From Halisarca cf. caerulea (Eukaryota > Porifera > Demospongiae > Chondrillida > Halisarcidae), in assembly GCA_963170055.1 (NCBI GenBank), contig CAUJGJ010000114.1:180201-208900 (forward strand): a DNA stretch of 28,700 nucleotides, given 5' to 3'. A program made the translations under genes and the position numbers. Positions 1 through 28,700 of this stretch are shown here, one piece after another. Each line of letters starts with the position of its first letter. The first letter of the stretch is position 1. The notes beneath the pieces were generated by a model, which made no database searches, was not told where the DNA came from, and saw only the letters and a program-made list of their open reading frames with translations.

Positions 1-239
1 TGTCATGTTTTTATGTCTTCATTCTTAATCTATATTAGATTTCTAATTAGTATATGTCAGGCTTTGTAATTGACCGGTATGTACCTTGATAGTCAGCCTC
101 CTTGCCATTTCCTATTAACCACATTCAACAGCTGAAAGAAGAAAGCATTTCATCTAACACAAGGAAGGAACAGATCCATATTATAGCTTGTATATGTTTG
201 TATGATGTAAGAGTAATCCCAGCATTTTATATTCCATAG

Positions 240-1604
<1,365 letters not shown>

Positions 1605-1908
1605 GTTGTTTCAATTCTGAAATGACATGTGAGATATGTCATATTCATGCAAGCTATCCTAGTATCATATTCCTGACTTGTATTTATTTATGTGCCAGGT
1701 GTGAATTTGGGATAGATTTTTGCGAAGTTTGTTTATCTGCATAATCTTGTCCACTAAGATGAAATAACGTACGCAGATTTGTATTCTCTCCTGTCTTCTT
1801 GTATATAATATTACGTATGTGTGCTGTCTGCGCATGCGGGGCTGTAGGAGCTACCAAGGCCGGTAAAAACCACTGGTTTTTTGGCCAACCTCATTGCTCA
1901 GAACTTTG

Positions 1909-1914
1909 AATAAA
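1909..1914 (+). promoter_or_regulatory. Poly(A) signal AATAAA for the short gene 0 transcript
   Basis: AATAAA in AT-rich sequence about 300 nt after the stop at 1604. It is the first canonical signal on the + strand after that exon. Confidence 0.45.
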
Positions 1915-2264
1915 AGATAATATTGATGAAAATCAGTAGATAGGGCAAAATGATCAATTCAGCTTAAGTCGCTCTAGTTATTGCTTATCTTCCTAGTAAA
2001 TTGGCCCGACCTTCAATGGAAGAAATTAGTGGGGTTAGGGTCAATGACATATACACCAGGACATTATTAAGTATTATTTTATGATGTCGTCAGTGATGAT
2101 TAAATGGCCAGACTGGTTTTTTGAAGCTTCCTACGGGCCTGGTATGCCAATGTATGTGAATGAAGGATACACCTGGGTAAAATGCCTGCCTTGGTGTTTT
2201 GGAAATTTCCTAAATGTGCAATTTCACTTTCTCATTGTTCGATCTTTCATCATCATCAGCCCAG

Positions 2265-2443
2265 GTGAAGACTTTTGTGTTAACCGTCTCTCTTCCTGCC
2301 GTGCCTGTTACTACGGTGCAACTGAAAGAAAAGCACCAAAGAACTGTAAGAGATTTGTGAGGAGGAAATCAGCAAGAACTCCTGCAAAAGCAGAAAAGAG
2401 AGTGAAGAAATGGGGGAAATGTGTCAAGGGAGTATATGATGAG
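2265..2443 (+). CDS. Alternative or separate exon, Cys-containing then strongly basic
   Basis: An open stretch behind a pyrimidine-containing acceptor (CATCATCAGCCCAG, ending 2264) with donor GAG|GTATGT at 2443/2444. Read in phase 1 it joins exon 240-318 to give a Gly followed by EDFCVNRLSSCRACYYG, then a Lys/Arg-rich run (KRFVRRKSARTPAKAEKRVK) and WGKCVKG. The same frame is also reachable from an acceptor at 2259/2260. The basic segment resembles a heparin- or matrix-binding tail by composition only. I do not recognise a named domain. It could be the long C-terminus of gene 0 or part of a separate small gene. Confidence 0.5.
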
Positions 2444-2516
2444 GTATGTAGTATTAAATTTGGGAGCATTGTAGTCATCAATAGCAAATGCAAAATGTTG
2501 CACTTCCAACAACTGT

Positions 2517-2599
2517 AGTTTCGGAACCAGACCCACCACGCTCTGTGACGTCATACGTATGCAGCGAACAAAGAACGTGGTGGGTCTGGTTCCGAGACT
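2517..2599. mobile_element. Foldback MITE, copy 1 (AGTCTCG family)
   Basis: 24-bp terminal inverted repeats (2517-2540 and 2576-2599) differ at one base; the right end read outward is AGTCTCGGAACCAGACCCAC. TGACGTCA lies inside at 2546-2553. The ends match those of the elements at 7429 and 27421. Confidence 0.75.
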
Positions 2600-3000
2600 C
2601 CGCTTACGATAAAATATGCTGCAACACAAACACAAGACTATCTGCCGTTGCAATATATACAATTGCATAATGGGGGTTTCCTGGGTACATTACACATTTT
2701 GTATGCTAGGAACAGTATACCATGGGATCATCAGCAGAATGATGCATGCAGTCACATGAGGATATAGGGTAGTCATTGTACTTTCACTATAAGTGGTGTG
2801 GTCACACCAGGGAGAGATGTATATATGGGTTCTTAATTATGTGGAAGGATTGTGGCTACTTTGGGCAACTATGTAGCAAGTGGTGTGGTCATATGAGGTG
2901 TGGCCACGAGGGAGTGGTGCAGCTTGGTGAACACTGAGACACAACTCCTTCTCCCACCGCATAGTACAAAACAGTGGTTTTATCTTTACCTCTTCTCTAG

Positions 3001-3084
3001 GAATCTGAGGGTGCAGGGAATTTCATGTGTATCCGATACCCAACCCAGTGTGTGCATGTGTGTGTGAATGCGTATGTACAGTGA
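3001..3084 (+). CDS. Terminal exon following 2265-2443, long C-terminus
   Basis: A strong acceptor (TTTACCTCTTCTCTAG, ending 3000) opens phase 0, matching the donor phase at 2443. It reads NFMCIRYPTQCVHVCVNAY and stops at TGA 3082-3084. A sequence related to this exon and to the 140 nt before it recurs at 24640-24810, where the matching frame is interrupted by a stop. Confidence 0.45.
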   Translation, partial: ESEGAGNFMCIRYPTQCVHVCVNAYVQ

Positions 3085-3900
3085 ACAACACCGAGAGACT
3101 GAAATTTTTGTTATATAAGAAAGGTAATCTGAAGCACCTTTGACTTCAAACTATCTCATATAGATATCCACTTCTGGTGACTAGTGCTGGTGATTGTTGT
3201 ATTTTGTCGACTACTGCAGTACTAAACAAGGACTTTCTGTACTTTGCCTGTACGATTTCGGCTTTCTTGGTGATGTAATGTCATGTGGCCTGTGCATGAC
3301 ACAAGATCAAGTTTTTTTGTCAGGGGTGATAGAGAATGGCGCTTATGGAGCACAATTTGAGCAGTGGATCCATCTGTGTTTCGAGACACAATCTATCGTG
3401 AAGTTCTTAGGATTCTTAAAATTGTGATGTAATGTTGATCGACGATCTCACACACCATCTTTCCAAAAAATAAACACAAGGTTCTGGGTGATGTCACTGC
3501 ATAAGTTCTGGATAAATTGAAGGAGTGTGTTTGTCCCTTCTCATTCAATACTAAGACAAACATACTCTGTTAATTAAGTAGAAGTTGTGATGAGTGGAAT
3601 TAATATGTAGTTTGTTGTCCCTATAGCTGCTTATACTTGACTTATCTAAACTCCACTATATATAGTAGAAGTTAGGCAACATTACTGTAGTATATATGTA
3701 GACCATCAGATTCTTTACAGCCTTGATTCCTAGCTACCACAATAGTTGATTCAAGCTGATAGTGACTCGAATTTTGTACACACTAAATAATGAGAGGCAT
3801 AGCTAAAGCTTTCATCTTGATCCTGATGTCCATCTACATCAGAGGAACTAAGTGGGTAGTTTCCGTGGTACTGCCCACTCAGCTAATTAGGACAGCACAC
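3085..3900. other. No supported gene
   Basis: Apart from the AATAAA at 3469 I see no conserved exon or repeat. An open frame at 3194-3427 (77 codons) has no recognisable domain or family similarity. Confidence 0.5.
3469..3474 (+). promoter_or_regulatory. Poly(A) signal AATAAA for the possible long gene 0 transcript
   Basis: AATAAA 385 nt after the stop at 3084, following CCATCTTTCC. It fits a second, distal 3' end of gene 0. Confidence 0.35.
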
Positions 3901-3901
3901 C

Positions 3902-3975
3902 ATGTATATGCATAGGGCTACGCAGATATGCATAGGGATAGGCATACATAGGGCTAGACAGACATAGAGCTAGAC
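3902..3975 (-). repeat. Degenerate minisatellite units in inverted orientation
   Basis: Words such as GCATAGGGCTA and ATAGGGCTAGACA are the reverse complement of the TAGCCCTATGCATG units at 4097-4357 and 26901-27400. Confidence 0.7.
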
Positions 3976-3996
3976 AGAGGTGGATTGGACTGGCCT

Positions 3997-4071
3997 GGGT
4001 ACAGTGTGGAAACTCCTGAATCCAGCAGGTACAATATTAATGCAGGATGTAGGAATCTCCACACTGTACCC
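3997..4071. repeat. Small inverted repeat (foldback)
   Basis: GGGTACAGTGTGGA at 3997-4010 is the exact reverse complement of TCCACACTGTACCC at 4058-4071. It lies between the inverted and direct minisatellite blocks and may be a tiny MITE. Confidence 0.65.
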
Positions 4072-4096
4072 AATAAAAGTGTATCTCTGTCTATCT

Positions 4097-4357
4097 CTAT
4101 GCATGTCTAGCCCCATGTATGTGTATCCCTATGCCCCTATAGCCTATGCATGTCTAGCCCCATGTATGTGTATCCCTATGCCTCTATAGCCTATGCATGG
4201 CTAGCCCCATGTACGTGTATCCCTATGCCCCTATAGCCTATGCATGTCTAGCTCCATGTATGTGTATCCCTATGCCCCTATAGCCTATGCATGTCTAGCT
4301 CCATGTATGTGTATCCCTATGCCCCTATAGCCTATGCATGTCTAGCCCCATGTATGC
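4097..4357 (+). repeat. 47-bp minisatellite, about 5.5 copies
   Basis: Units start at 4097, 4144, 4191, 4238, 4285 and 4332. The unit core is CTATGCATGTCTAGCCCCAT, and each unit looks like three decayed 16-mers of the type seen at 26901-27400. Confidence 0.93.
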
Positions 4358-4364
4358 CAAACCA

Positions 4365-4370
<6 letters not shown>

Positions 4371-4436
<66 letters not shown>
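4371..4436. repeat. (TA)n microsatellite
   Basis: Pure TA directly downstream of the 47-bp array. Confidence 0.97.
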
Positions 4437-4440
<4 letters not shown>

Positions 4441-5150
4441 TGAACCATATATATATGATATACATGTATATATATGTGACTGCAGGCTACCTGAGTTAGG
4501 CAAAATGGTTTACTACAGTCAAATTGAATGTGGTCACTGGTACCGCGAGAGTGGCTATCCCATCCCAAAGAGCTAGGTCTTATGTGCAGGAATGTTATTA
4601 TAATTGTCACGAAGCATAGTATAATATCATTAACATATGGCATGTGATCAGTTCACCTTCAGCTTTCTCACAACTTTTCTATTTTGTACGTAGAACCCTT
4701 TTAGTTTTAAAGCAGTATGTAAAATAGAAACTCACCACCGTTCTTATTGTATAATATATTCTACCTTTTAATATATAATGTTAACTGGATTTGTTTAGTA
4801 CATTTGATTGCAACATTGTATGAATCAACTTGCATGCTACTATGCAACTGAGCCTCTACCGTAGATGCTTACAATATTCGCATAATGTACAATGCTACAT
4901 TATTGGTAATTGCGCAACAAAAGAAATGGAAGCAGGCTAGTTGTTGTTAGCTATAGTGTATATTGATTCGAGAACAAGTAATTCGAGTAAAGAACCCGTG
5001 TGGAGCTGCCTTCCAAATAATTTTTCTGCAACAATGGTATCAGTTTTAAAATCAAATTTGAGAAGTTTTATCCATTGTATTTTTCACCTTTATTGCGAAA
5101 AGAAAATTCACTGCATTTTTGCAGTTTCAGCCACAGTTTTATCCTGAAGG
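4437..5150. other. No supported gene; decayed dispersed repeat at about 4975-5120
   Basis: CTGCAACAATGGTATCAG and flanking words at 5028-5120 recur, diverged, at 28060-28150, and GAACCCGTGTGGAGCTGC near 4990 resembles sequence near 27990. This points to a dispersed repeat. The rest is unassigned. Confidence 0.5.
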
Positions 5151-5157
5151 ATATATT

Positions 5158-5204
<47 letters not shown>
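5158..5204. repeat. (CA)n-(TA)n compound microsatellite
   Basis: About ten CA units followed by about 13 TA units, immediately outside the left arm of the long inverted repeat. Confidence 0.95.
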
Positions 5205-5210
<6 letters not shown>

Positions 5211-5221
5211 CCTACATATAT

Positions 5222-6258
5222 AGAAGGATGCACAGCAATGCGAATGCCTATAAACAGGCAACAACTGCGTTCATCCCCAACTACACCAGCCCTTTGACAC
5301 TTGTGTTTTCCTCCTAAGGATTAGCAATGTGAGTCGCTTTTAGGATTCCATGCAAGACATGCATGTGCAGGAAAACACCAATAAGCTACTTCATTACTTG
5401 AAGCATAGATACCACACCTACTACAGGCAACACTATAAAAATAATTAGTGAGTCAAAATGTTGTGGCAACAATGTTACTCAGTGTACATGAAATGGTGAT
5501 TGTTGATATGAGTGAGCAATATGCATGTTTGAGGCTTGTAAAAAATGGTCCATTCTTTGGCAACATGCTGCAAAGTAGATAATTAAGGTTGCCTATAGGA
5601 GACAATTAACACATGTCACATTCTGGTTTGAAACCCTAAACTCTTATTTGTCGTGGCTGTTGTGGGTGGGCTCCATGAGTTTCAGATTGGGGGAGGGGAG
5701 GCAAGTCTGGCCATGTTTAATCACAATGTGACCGTGTCTGATTTAATATGACATTACGATTAAACATGGCTAGACTGGCTCCCCTTCCCCAATCTGAAAC
5801 TCATGGATCCACCACAAACCAATATGAGTTTATAGTTAGGGTTTCAAATCAGAATTTGACATGTGTTTTCTCACATGACTGTCTCCTATAGGCAACATTG
5901 ATTATCTACTTTATCAACATGTTGCCAAAGAATGGACCATTTTTACAAGCCTCAAACAACATTATGCTCACTCCTATCAGCAATCACCATTTCTCGTACA
6001 CTGAACAACATTGTTGCCACAACATGTTGACTCACTATATATCATATTTACAGTGTTGCCTGTAGTAGGTGTGGTATCTATGCTTCAAGTAATGAAGTAG
6101 CTTATTGGTGTTTTCCTGCACATGTCTTGCATGGAATACTAAAAGCGACACACATTGCTAATCCTTAGGCCCGGAGGAAAGCACAAGTGTCACAGGGCTG
6201 GTGCAGTTTGGGATGAATGAAAATTTACTCTGTTTACATGCATTCCTATTGCTGCACC
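5222..6258. repeat. Long inverted repeat, arms about 500 bp, spacer about 35 bp
   Basis: The left arm (about 5222-5722) reads as the reverse complement of the right arm (about 5758-6258) with scattered mismatches and small indels. Near the centre ATGTTTAATC (5713-5722) pairs with GATTAAACAT (5758-5767); near the outer ends, GGATGCACAGCAAT pairs with the ATTGCTGCACCTCC region. The right arm forms upstream sequence of gene A and is repeated upstream of gene B (16201-16590). Within and beyond the right arm, a ~190-bp segment is itself repeated (about 6082-6173 against 6268-6374). No open frame of note lies in the arms. Confidence 0.88.
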
Positions 6259-6375
6259 TCCTTCCGAATCTATGATTCAAGTAATCAAGTAACAAATTTG
6301 TGTTTTCCTGCAAGTGTCCTGGAATCCTGTAAGTGACACACATTGTTTGTTGTGGATTGCCTCTGGTCCTTAGGC

Positions 6376-6382
6376 TATAAAT
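6376..6382 (+). promoter_or_regulatory. TATA box of gene A
   Basis: TATAAAT 46 nt upstream of the ATG. The equivalent site in gene B (TATATAAA, 16701) is at the same distance. A start site near 6405-6410 would leave a 5'UTR of about 20 nt. Confidence 0.6.
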
Positions 6383-6427
6383 GCGCATGGAATGGTGTGC
6401 TGCAGACTGTAGAACAGAGAACCAAAA

Positions 6428-15660
<9,233 letters not shown>

Positions 15661-15891
15661 GTGAGTTTGTCTTGCAAAAATATGCCATCGATCTCTAAAT
15701 ATGCAAAGTTGATGACTCAGATCAAAGCGAGTTTCGTCATAATGTATTCGAGAATGATTGTAATGTTACAGTAGGTATTAATTGTAAGGATGTATTAAAT
15801 TGTATTTGAGCCTATGTAAGTAGATGGTCTTAAGTAATTTGAAGTATCACATGTATATACATACATTATATATATATATAATTATTCTATA

Positions 15892-16000
15892 CAAACAGAG
15901 CCTTGCGTCCGTTCACATCCCTTCTACTTTGGAACCCCGTGGCCTCTGTTCATCCAGCGAGTGCTACTCAGATAGGCTCACCATCTTCCCTTGGTCCCAA
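15892..16000 (+). mobile_element. Non-LTR retrotransposon 3' fragment, copy 3 (cut by gap)
   Basis: Starts CAGAGCCTTGCGTCCG like copies 1 and 2 and reads SDRLTIFPWSQ before running into N. Same intron position after exon 10. Confidence 0.7.
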
Positions 16001-16200
16001 NNNNNNNNNNNNNNNNNNNNNNNNNNNNNNNNNNNNNNNNNNNNNNNNNNNNNNNNNNNNNNNNNNNNNNNNNNNNNNNNNNNNNNNNNNNNNNNNNNNN
16101 NNNNNNNNNNNNNNNNNNNNNNNNNNNNNNNNNNNNNNNNNNNNNNNNNNNNNNNNNNNNNNNNNNNNNNNNNNNNNNNNNNNNNNNNNNNNNNNNNNNN
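16001..16200. other. Assembly gap (200 N)
   Basis: Exactly 200 N, so probably a placeholder of unknown true length. It hides the end of the third retroelement copy, the 3' end of gene A and possibly the left arm of the gene B inverted repeat. Confidence 0.99.
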
Positions 16201-16740
16201 CACGATAAATAAGAGTTTGGGGTTTCAAATTAGAATGTGACATGTGTTTCTCATGCACTTGCCTGTCTCCTATGGGCAACCTTAATTATCTATTTTATCA
16301 ACATGTTGCCAGAGAATGGAGCATTTTTCACAAGCCTCAAACAACATGTTTGCTCACTCCTATCAACAATCGCCATTTCACGTACACTGAGCAACATTGT
16401 TGCCACAACATGTTGATTTACTAAATTATATAGTGTTGCCTGTAGTAGGTGTGGTATCTATTCTTCAAGTAATCACGTAGCTTATTGGTGTTTTTCTGCA
16501 CATGTCCTGCATGGAATCCTAAAAGGTGGTGCAGTTTGAGATGAATAAAGTTTTAGCCTTTTCACAGGCGTTCGTATTGCTGCACATCCTTCTATGCTTC
16601 AAGTAATTATTAAGTGGCTTATTGGTGTTTTCCCGCGAGTGTCTTGGAATCCTATGAGCGACACACATTGCTTGTTTTGGATTGCTTCTGGTCCTTAGGC
16701 TATATAAATGCTTGGAACGGTGTGCTGCAGACTGTAGAAC
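16201..16740 (+). repeat. Gene B upstream region, copy of 5823-6415
   Basis: Same order of segments as upstream of gene A (GGGTTTCAAAT, TGTTGCCACAACATGTTGA, GTGTTGCCTGTAGTAGGTGT), with small indels. It corresponds to the right arm of the long inverted repeat plus the promoter. Confidence 0.9.
16701..16708 (+). promoter_or_regulatory. TATA box of gene B
   Basis: TATATAAA 45 nt before the ATG, in a context shared with gene A (GTCCTTAGGCTAT). Confidence 0.6.
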
Positions 16741-16752
16741 TGTGAACCAAAA

Positions 16753-24464
<7,712 letters not shown>

Positions 24465-24639
24465 GTAAGTTATCAACTTCCTGCATGTACCCTCACCCCT
24501 TCAGTACTTTATCGGACGATGTATGTAAAGCTGTCTGAATAGCCTACAATTTTGCAAGCTATGAACACTTGAGCCTACCTGTACAGTTTGCTCTAATGTC
24601 ATATGACAACCCCTTTTTATTTTCCTTGGTCTCAAGTGT

Positions 24640-24810
24640 GATCTCATGGGAAGGGGTGTGGCCACTCAAGGCTGGGGTGTTGTCATATGAGGTGTGACCA
24701 TGAGGGAGTGGTGTAGATTTGTGAACACTGACTGTGAGACACAATCCCCTCTTGCACTGCAGCGTCTAAGGACTTCCCGGTGTACCTGATACCCAACAAG
24801 GCTCTAATGG
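24640..24810 (+). repeat. Block shared with the 3' end of gene 0
   Basis: TCATATGAGGTGTG, GAGGGAGTGGTG and GTGAACACTGA recur in order as at 2870-2940, then an acceptor and GTGTACCTGATACCCAAC matching GTGTATCCGATACCCAAC at 3027. In gene B the matching frame has a stop. Sequence switches here from the standard module intron. Confidence 0.7.
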
Positions 24811-25097
24811 ATCCTGAAGTTTTTGGAACACTCTTAACATATCATCAGTAATTTGGTGGACTAAATATAGCAATAATAATTATCATGAATAATTCTTAGG
24901 CTCTCTTAGTGAATTGACCAACTTAAAAGGTTTATATCCTGTTGCTGTATAATATCCTGTTGCTCTATAATAAGTTTGGTTACAGGTGTTCATGCATCTG
25001 TGTTTATGCATGTGTGCATTTATGGCATGTATATTGATATTAGATATAGCTTTATATTTTAGCATGTTATTATATGTGCATACACGCATAATATGCA

Positions 25098-25101
25098 TGT
25101 A

Positions 25102-25187
<86 letters not shown>

Positions 25188-25208
25188 CATGCGTTTGTGT
25201 GTGTGTGC
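25098..25208. repeat. (GT)n microsatellite
   Basis: Interrupted GT tract with TTTG and GCGTGCATGC breaks, followed by GTGA repeats near 25242. Confidence 0.95.
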
Positions 25209-25259
25209 CGCGCTTATATGTATGTGCATATGTGCGTGCATGTGAGTGAGTGAGTGAAT

Positions 25260-26900
25260 CGGTGTGTTAGTGTGTATACGGGGGTGAATGTGTTGTTGGT
25301 TGCTTGCATGAATGTACATGACATAGTGTCACTGTGTGCTGTCATGTGCATGAATATGTATGTGCAAAGCCTGCGATAGACACACTTCTTGATCTAGGGA
25401 AGACGCTCCACTCAGATCATTTTCGGGATGTGGTCATAATGCATAATTATTATGTCTACTTTGCTTTTATCTCACAATCTAAAGTCAGCATTGCATGAAT
25501 TTCAAGCTATAGCTAGGTGGTATAGGAGAGATAATGTATATACTATGCTAATATATAGAGAGAAACTAGTGAAGGTATATAGATTCACTGGAGACAAAAG
25601 TTTATTGTTATTACTGTCAAATCTTATAAACCCATGCAGTATTGCGTACACTTGCTCATTAGAATTGATCTTGCATAAATAGGGTACTCACCACGTAAGG
25701 AATTGCAGAGAGAGGGTGGCATTGAATTTGTTTAAGCCGATAGTAGACTAGTGCACAGCTGCCATTATATCCTGGTTCACTATTGTATTGTTTAGTAATG
25801 AGTTACTCCTAGCTGCATTTACAACATCTTGTAATTTAAAAGTGGAAAATGTGCTCAAAGTCTGTTTTTGGGTACGTATAGTTTGTCCGCAACATTGACT
25901 CTAATTCTTCCACTGCTATATATACACCTTCAATGCTGTAAATGTTGCTGGTTACCTGAGTACAATATAACTATTTGGAAGGATTTCTCCTCCTGAAAGC
26001 GTACGCATGTTCTTTACTTTGCTTTTGCCGGTACCCGTCTTCCCAAGAGTTACCTTACAATGTAATTATTGCAAGCAGCTTTTTTAGTCGTGTTTTAGCT
26101 TGACCAAGCAGTTCTTCTCTCTGGCCAAACTGCACATTTTCATGTCTGTCAAACAGATCCTGATAAACTCAAAGGCACCAATCATAGGGTCGGCTAGTAG
26201 AGTAGTGTGGGGAGTTATGGAACATCTAACTTAAAGGATCTTTCGTTGTAGAGAAGCAACAGATGAAGTTGAAGAATAATTAACTAGTGTTCCAGTTAGG
26301 GCCACATGACATCTATATTTGAACATAGAATATAATGATTCACATTGCATATAAACAGAGATACAAAGAGTTCTTTTGGGACATTTGGGTCAGTCATTAT
26401 TGGCCGTGAAGGGCAAACAACAGATTTAACAGTTGTTGGTCCTCTATTCTGTTTGCCCGTGGCTCTAGATGCTTTCTCCTTTTAAAGACCATCTCTCTTC
26501 TTCAGCTTTTCTTCTTCCTTTAGTCTTGGCTCCTCTTCTTTCTGTTTCTTTCTTTCTTCTTTCTTCTTCCATCCGCCTATTCTTAGCTTCCTTCTTTTTC
26601 ATAATGCTGACGACTAAATTTCCTATCCATGTCACCATGGGTCAAGTTGTTTCTTATAAAAACAATTTCTAAGATCTTGATGAAGATTAGAGTGTCTCTG
26701 GTCATTAATTGTCCTTTGTGTGACTGGAAACTACCTCCATGATGTCCTGCAAACATTAAAGTCCTGTCTCTTGTCTTCAGTAATTTTGTCCATTTTTTCC
26801 TTGCAAGGAAACAGCAGGTTTTTAGCTTTTTGATGATGTATTATTTATTTATGTTTTTTATATTTGGTGCTATCATCATTACTTTGCAATTGAGCATTTC
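25260..26900. other. No supported gene
   Basis: Mostly unique AT-rich sequence. A CT-rich run at 26500-26570 gives a Lys/Glu-rich minus-strand frame (MKKKEAKNRRMEEE), and a short minus-strand frame near 26110-26200 contains MIGAFEFIRICLTDMKMC. Neither has convincing splice sites or a recognisable family. Confidence 0.5.
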
Positions 26901-27400
26901 TGCATGTCTAGCCCTATGTTTGTTTAGCCCTATGCATGTCTAGCCCTATGTTTGTATAGCCCTATGCATGTTTGTTTAGCCCTATGCATGTCTAGCCCTA
27001 TGCATGTCTAGCCCTATGTTTGTTTAGCCCTATGCATGTCTAGCCCTATGCATGTCTAGCCCTATGTTTGTTTAGCCCTATGCATGTCTAGCCCTATGCA
27101 TGTCTAGCCCTATGTTTGTTTAGCCCTATGCATGTCTAGTCCTATGCATGTCTAGTCCTATGCATGTCTAGTCCTATGCATGTCTAGTCCTATGCATGTC
27201 TAGTCCTATGCATGTCTAGCCCTATGCATGTCTAGCCCTATGTTTGTTTAGCCCTATGCATATCTAGCCCTATGCATGTCTAGCCCTATGTTTGTTTAGC
27301 CCTATGCATGTCTAGCCCTATGCATGTCTAGCCCTATGTTTGTCTAGCCCTATGCATGTCTAGTCCTATGCATGTCTAGTCCTATGCATGTCTAGTCCTA
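26901..27400 (+). repeat. 16-bp minisatellite, about 31 copies
   Basis: Monomers TCTAGCCCTATGCATG with variants TTTAGCCCTATGCATG, TCTAGCCCTATGTTTG and TCTAGTCCTATGCATG. Much of the array has a three-monomer (48-bp) higher-order pattern; a run of TAGTCC variants lies at about 27135-27220 and another at the right end. Confidence 0.96.
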
Positions 27401-27420
27401 TGAATGACTCTATCCCTATG

Positions 27421-27548
27421 TAGTCTCGCGCAGCCCAGACCACGCTTTCCACTCCCTATTTATCATGCTGACGTCATCTTGTCGCGGAAAGATGACGTCA
27501 GCATGATAAATAGGGAGCGGAAAGCGTGGTCTGGGCTGCGCAAGACTA
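27421..27548. mobile_element. Foldback MITE, copy 3 (AGTCTCG family), inserted in minisatellite
   Basis: Arms of about 60 bp pair with two mismatches around a loop of about 8 bases. Starts TAGTCTCGCGCAGCCCAGAC. TGACGTCA is present in each arm (27469-27476, 27493-27500). ATCCCTATG flanks it on both sides. Confidence 0.9.
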
Positions 27549-28633
27549 ATCCCTATGCCAGTTCAGCCCTGTGTAGCAAACAATCCTGCCTCAATTGTTC
27601 CAGTGATTCTTAATGATTAGCAAATTTGTCCCTACATCTTTTTATCATATTGAAATGGCTTTTATATGGTTGTTATAATACAATGTCTTCTTTTATAATT
27701 GATCATTGGTTTGAAGTTTATATGAAACTGATGGGCAATAATAGTTATATCATAATTAGTCGAGGTTTACTAATTTCTTCACCGTCTACTGGTTGGCAGT
27801 GGACTCAGATTGAGAATCCCACGCACTTTATTGGGGTATTGCTCGTTTAAGGCCAACATTTCAATGTTTTGAAGCAAAATCTATTGAGTTCCCGCTTGAA
27901 GTGGTTTTGTTGTTGCTGTACATTCTGTAGCCATCTCAGTGTTTTGTAAACACTGGGATATTGCTTTAAAAATTAATTTGGGTAGAAAACCCGCGGGGCT
28001 GCTTCACCCATTGTCCCGAATTACTTGCAAAATTCAATAATTATGTAATGACGGTTGATTACTGCAACAATGGTATCAGGTTTACAAAGGAGTCAGCTTG
28101 TCCTTCAGCTTTGTATTTTTCGCCTTCGTTGCAATCTTGAAGAAAATTCTCAGCATCATCGCTCAAACACACAATCAACTTACATCATATTCAAGTTGTT
28201 TGGTGGCTGCAGTAGATCATCTTCTCAGCTGTTCCCAGGATGGTGGCAGTGTAGTGCAGGGAAAAAACTCCAAATGGCACACAGGTGGAGTGGTGCCTTT
28301 TGCTCAATGCTTGACTGACTTCAGTGCTAACCTACTGAGCCACCAGCACCCCTTATGTAGCACATCTGTATAAACAAAGTATGTATATATTTGCATAGTT
28401 ATGTGGTAACCAGGATTGCAGTTAAAAGCCAATACCCCATCTCTTGATCTTCAGTGAATTTCTTCTGACCAAGTTATAAGCTCTGTGCATGGTGTGCCTT
28501 CAGCAGTGTGTGACAGTGCTTTGTCTTATGTAGCTTCAGCCAATTTCCCTATTACAATACTGTATTGCCTGACGTATAGATAATATATAATGGAGAGTTG
28601 AAAAAGGTAGTTTAAATTTATACCAATAATATA
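27549..28633. other. No supported gene; decayed repeat near 27990-28150
   Basis: Open frames at 28055-28318 and 28098-28373 contain a few cysteines but no VWC pattern or splice sites matching gene B. Part is related to 4975-5120. Confidence 0.5.

Positions 28634-28685
<52 letters not shown>
28634..28685. repeat. (TA)n microsatellite
   Basis: About 26 units at the right edge of the window. Confidence 0.96.
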
Positions 28686-28688
<3 letters not shown>

Positions 28689-28700
28689 AGATGCCTGCAT

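Noticed and set aside
3194..3427. 77-codon frame MLYFVDYCSTKQG
   Set aside because: No domain, signal or splice context; overlaps the expected 3'UTR of the long gene 0 transcript.
26466..26605. Lys/Glu-rich minus-strand frame resembling a coiled coil
   Set aside because: Arises from a CT-rich run; no convincing flanking splice sites or homologous exon seen.
26901..27400. CRISPR-like array
   Set aside because: Units are contiguous 16-mers without spacers in a eukaryotic setting: a minisatellite.
28055..28373. Possible last VWC exon of gene B
   Set aside because: Cysteine spacing does not match the HC...C...CCxxC half-domain and no phase-0 acceptor fits; part of the region is a dispersed repeat.

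Overview
Window type. This is eukaryotic, AT-rich, intron-dense DNA with many (TA)n and (GT)n tracts, non-autonomous DNA transposons, retrotransposon remnants and one 200-base assembly gap (16001-16200). Genes are split by GT-AG introns, and the main genes encode secreted cysteine-rich proteins with von Willebrand factor C (VWC)-type domains, so a metazoan is near certain. Repeat character and intron style suggest an invertebrate, possibly a demosponge; this is inference only.

Main content. Three related VWC genes lie head to tail on the + strand. Gene 0 (240 to about 3084) enters from the left with only its 3' end visible: the second half of a VWC domain, followed by one of two possible C-termini. 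Gene A (6428 to at least 15660) has a signal-peptide exon, an exon opening the first VWC domain, then alternating exons of 31-34 nt and 149 nt; it runs into the gap. Gene B (16753 to at least 24464) is a younger paralogue with nearly the same promoter, signal-peptide exon and first VWC exon. The repeating coding unit is 149 nt + 31 nt = 180 nt (60 residues), phase 0 at both ends, so modules can be added, lost or skipped without a frameshift. Each VWC domain is split across three exons and has ten cysteines with the CxxCxC and CCxxC signatures.

How the locus grew. Retrotransposon 3' fragments occupy the same intron position in three modules of gene A. Two gene B modules are near-identical tandem copies. 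Gene B looks like a copy of gene A that lost exons 3-4 through a junction at about 17146. A ~1 kb long inverted repeat (5222-6258) lies just upstream of gene A, and a copy of its right arm lies upstream of gene B beside the gap.

Other content. A possible three-exon gene on the minus strand (8897 to 7594) sits inside intron 2 of gene A and is absent from gene B. A tRNA-like gene with anticodon ACA lies on the minus strand at 14024-14095. Three short foldback elements (2517-2599, 7429-7542, 27421-27548) share AGTCTCG ends, a CAGACC motif and an internal TGACGTCA octamer. Other elements are hAT-like (21631-22033, 23500-24181, 14217 onward), pogo-like (about 22038-22424) and a 176-bp MITE (11712-11887). 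Minisatellites lie at 877-1054, 4097-4357 and 26901-27400. The last ~4 kb holds no gene I can support.
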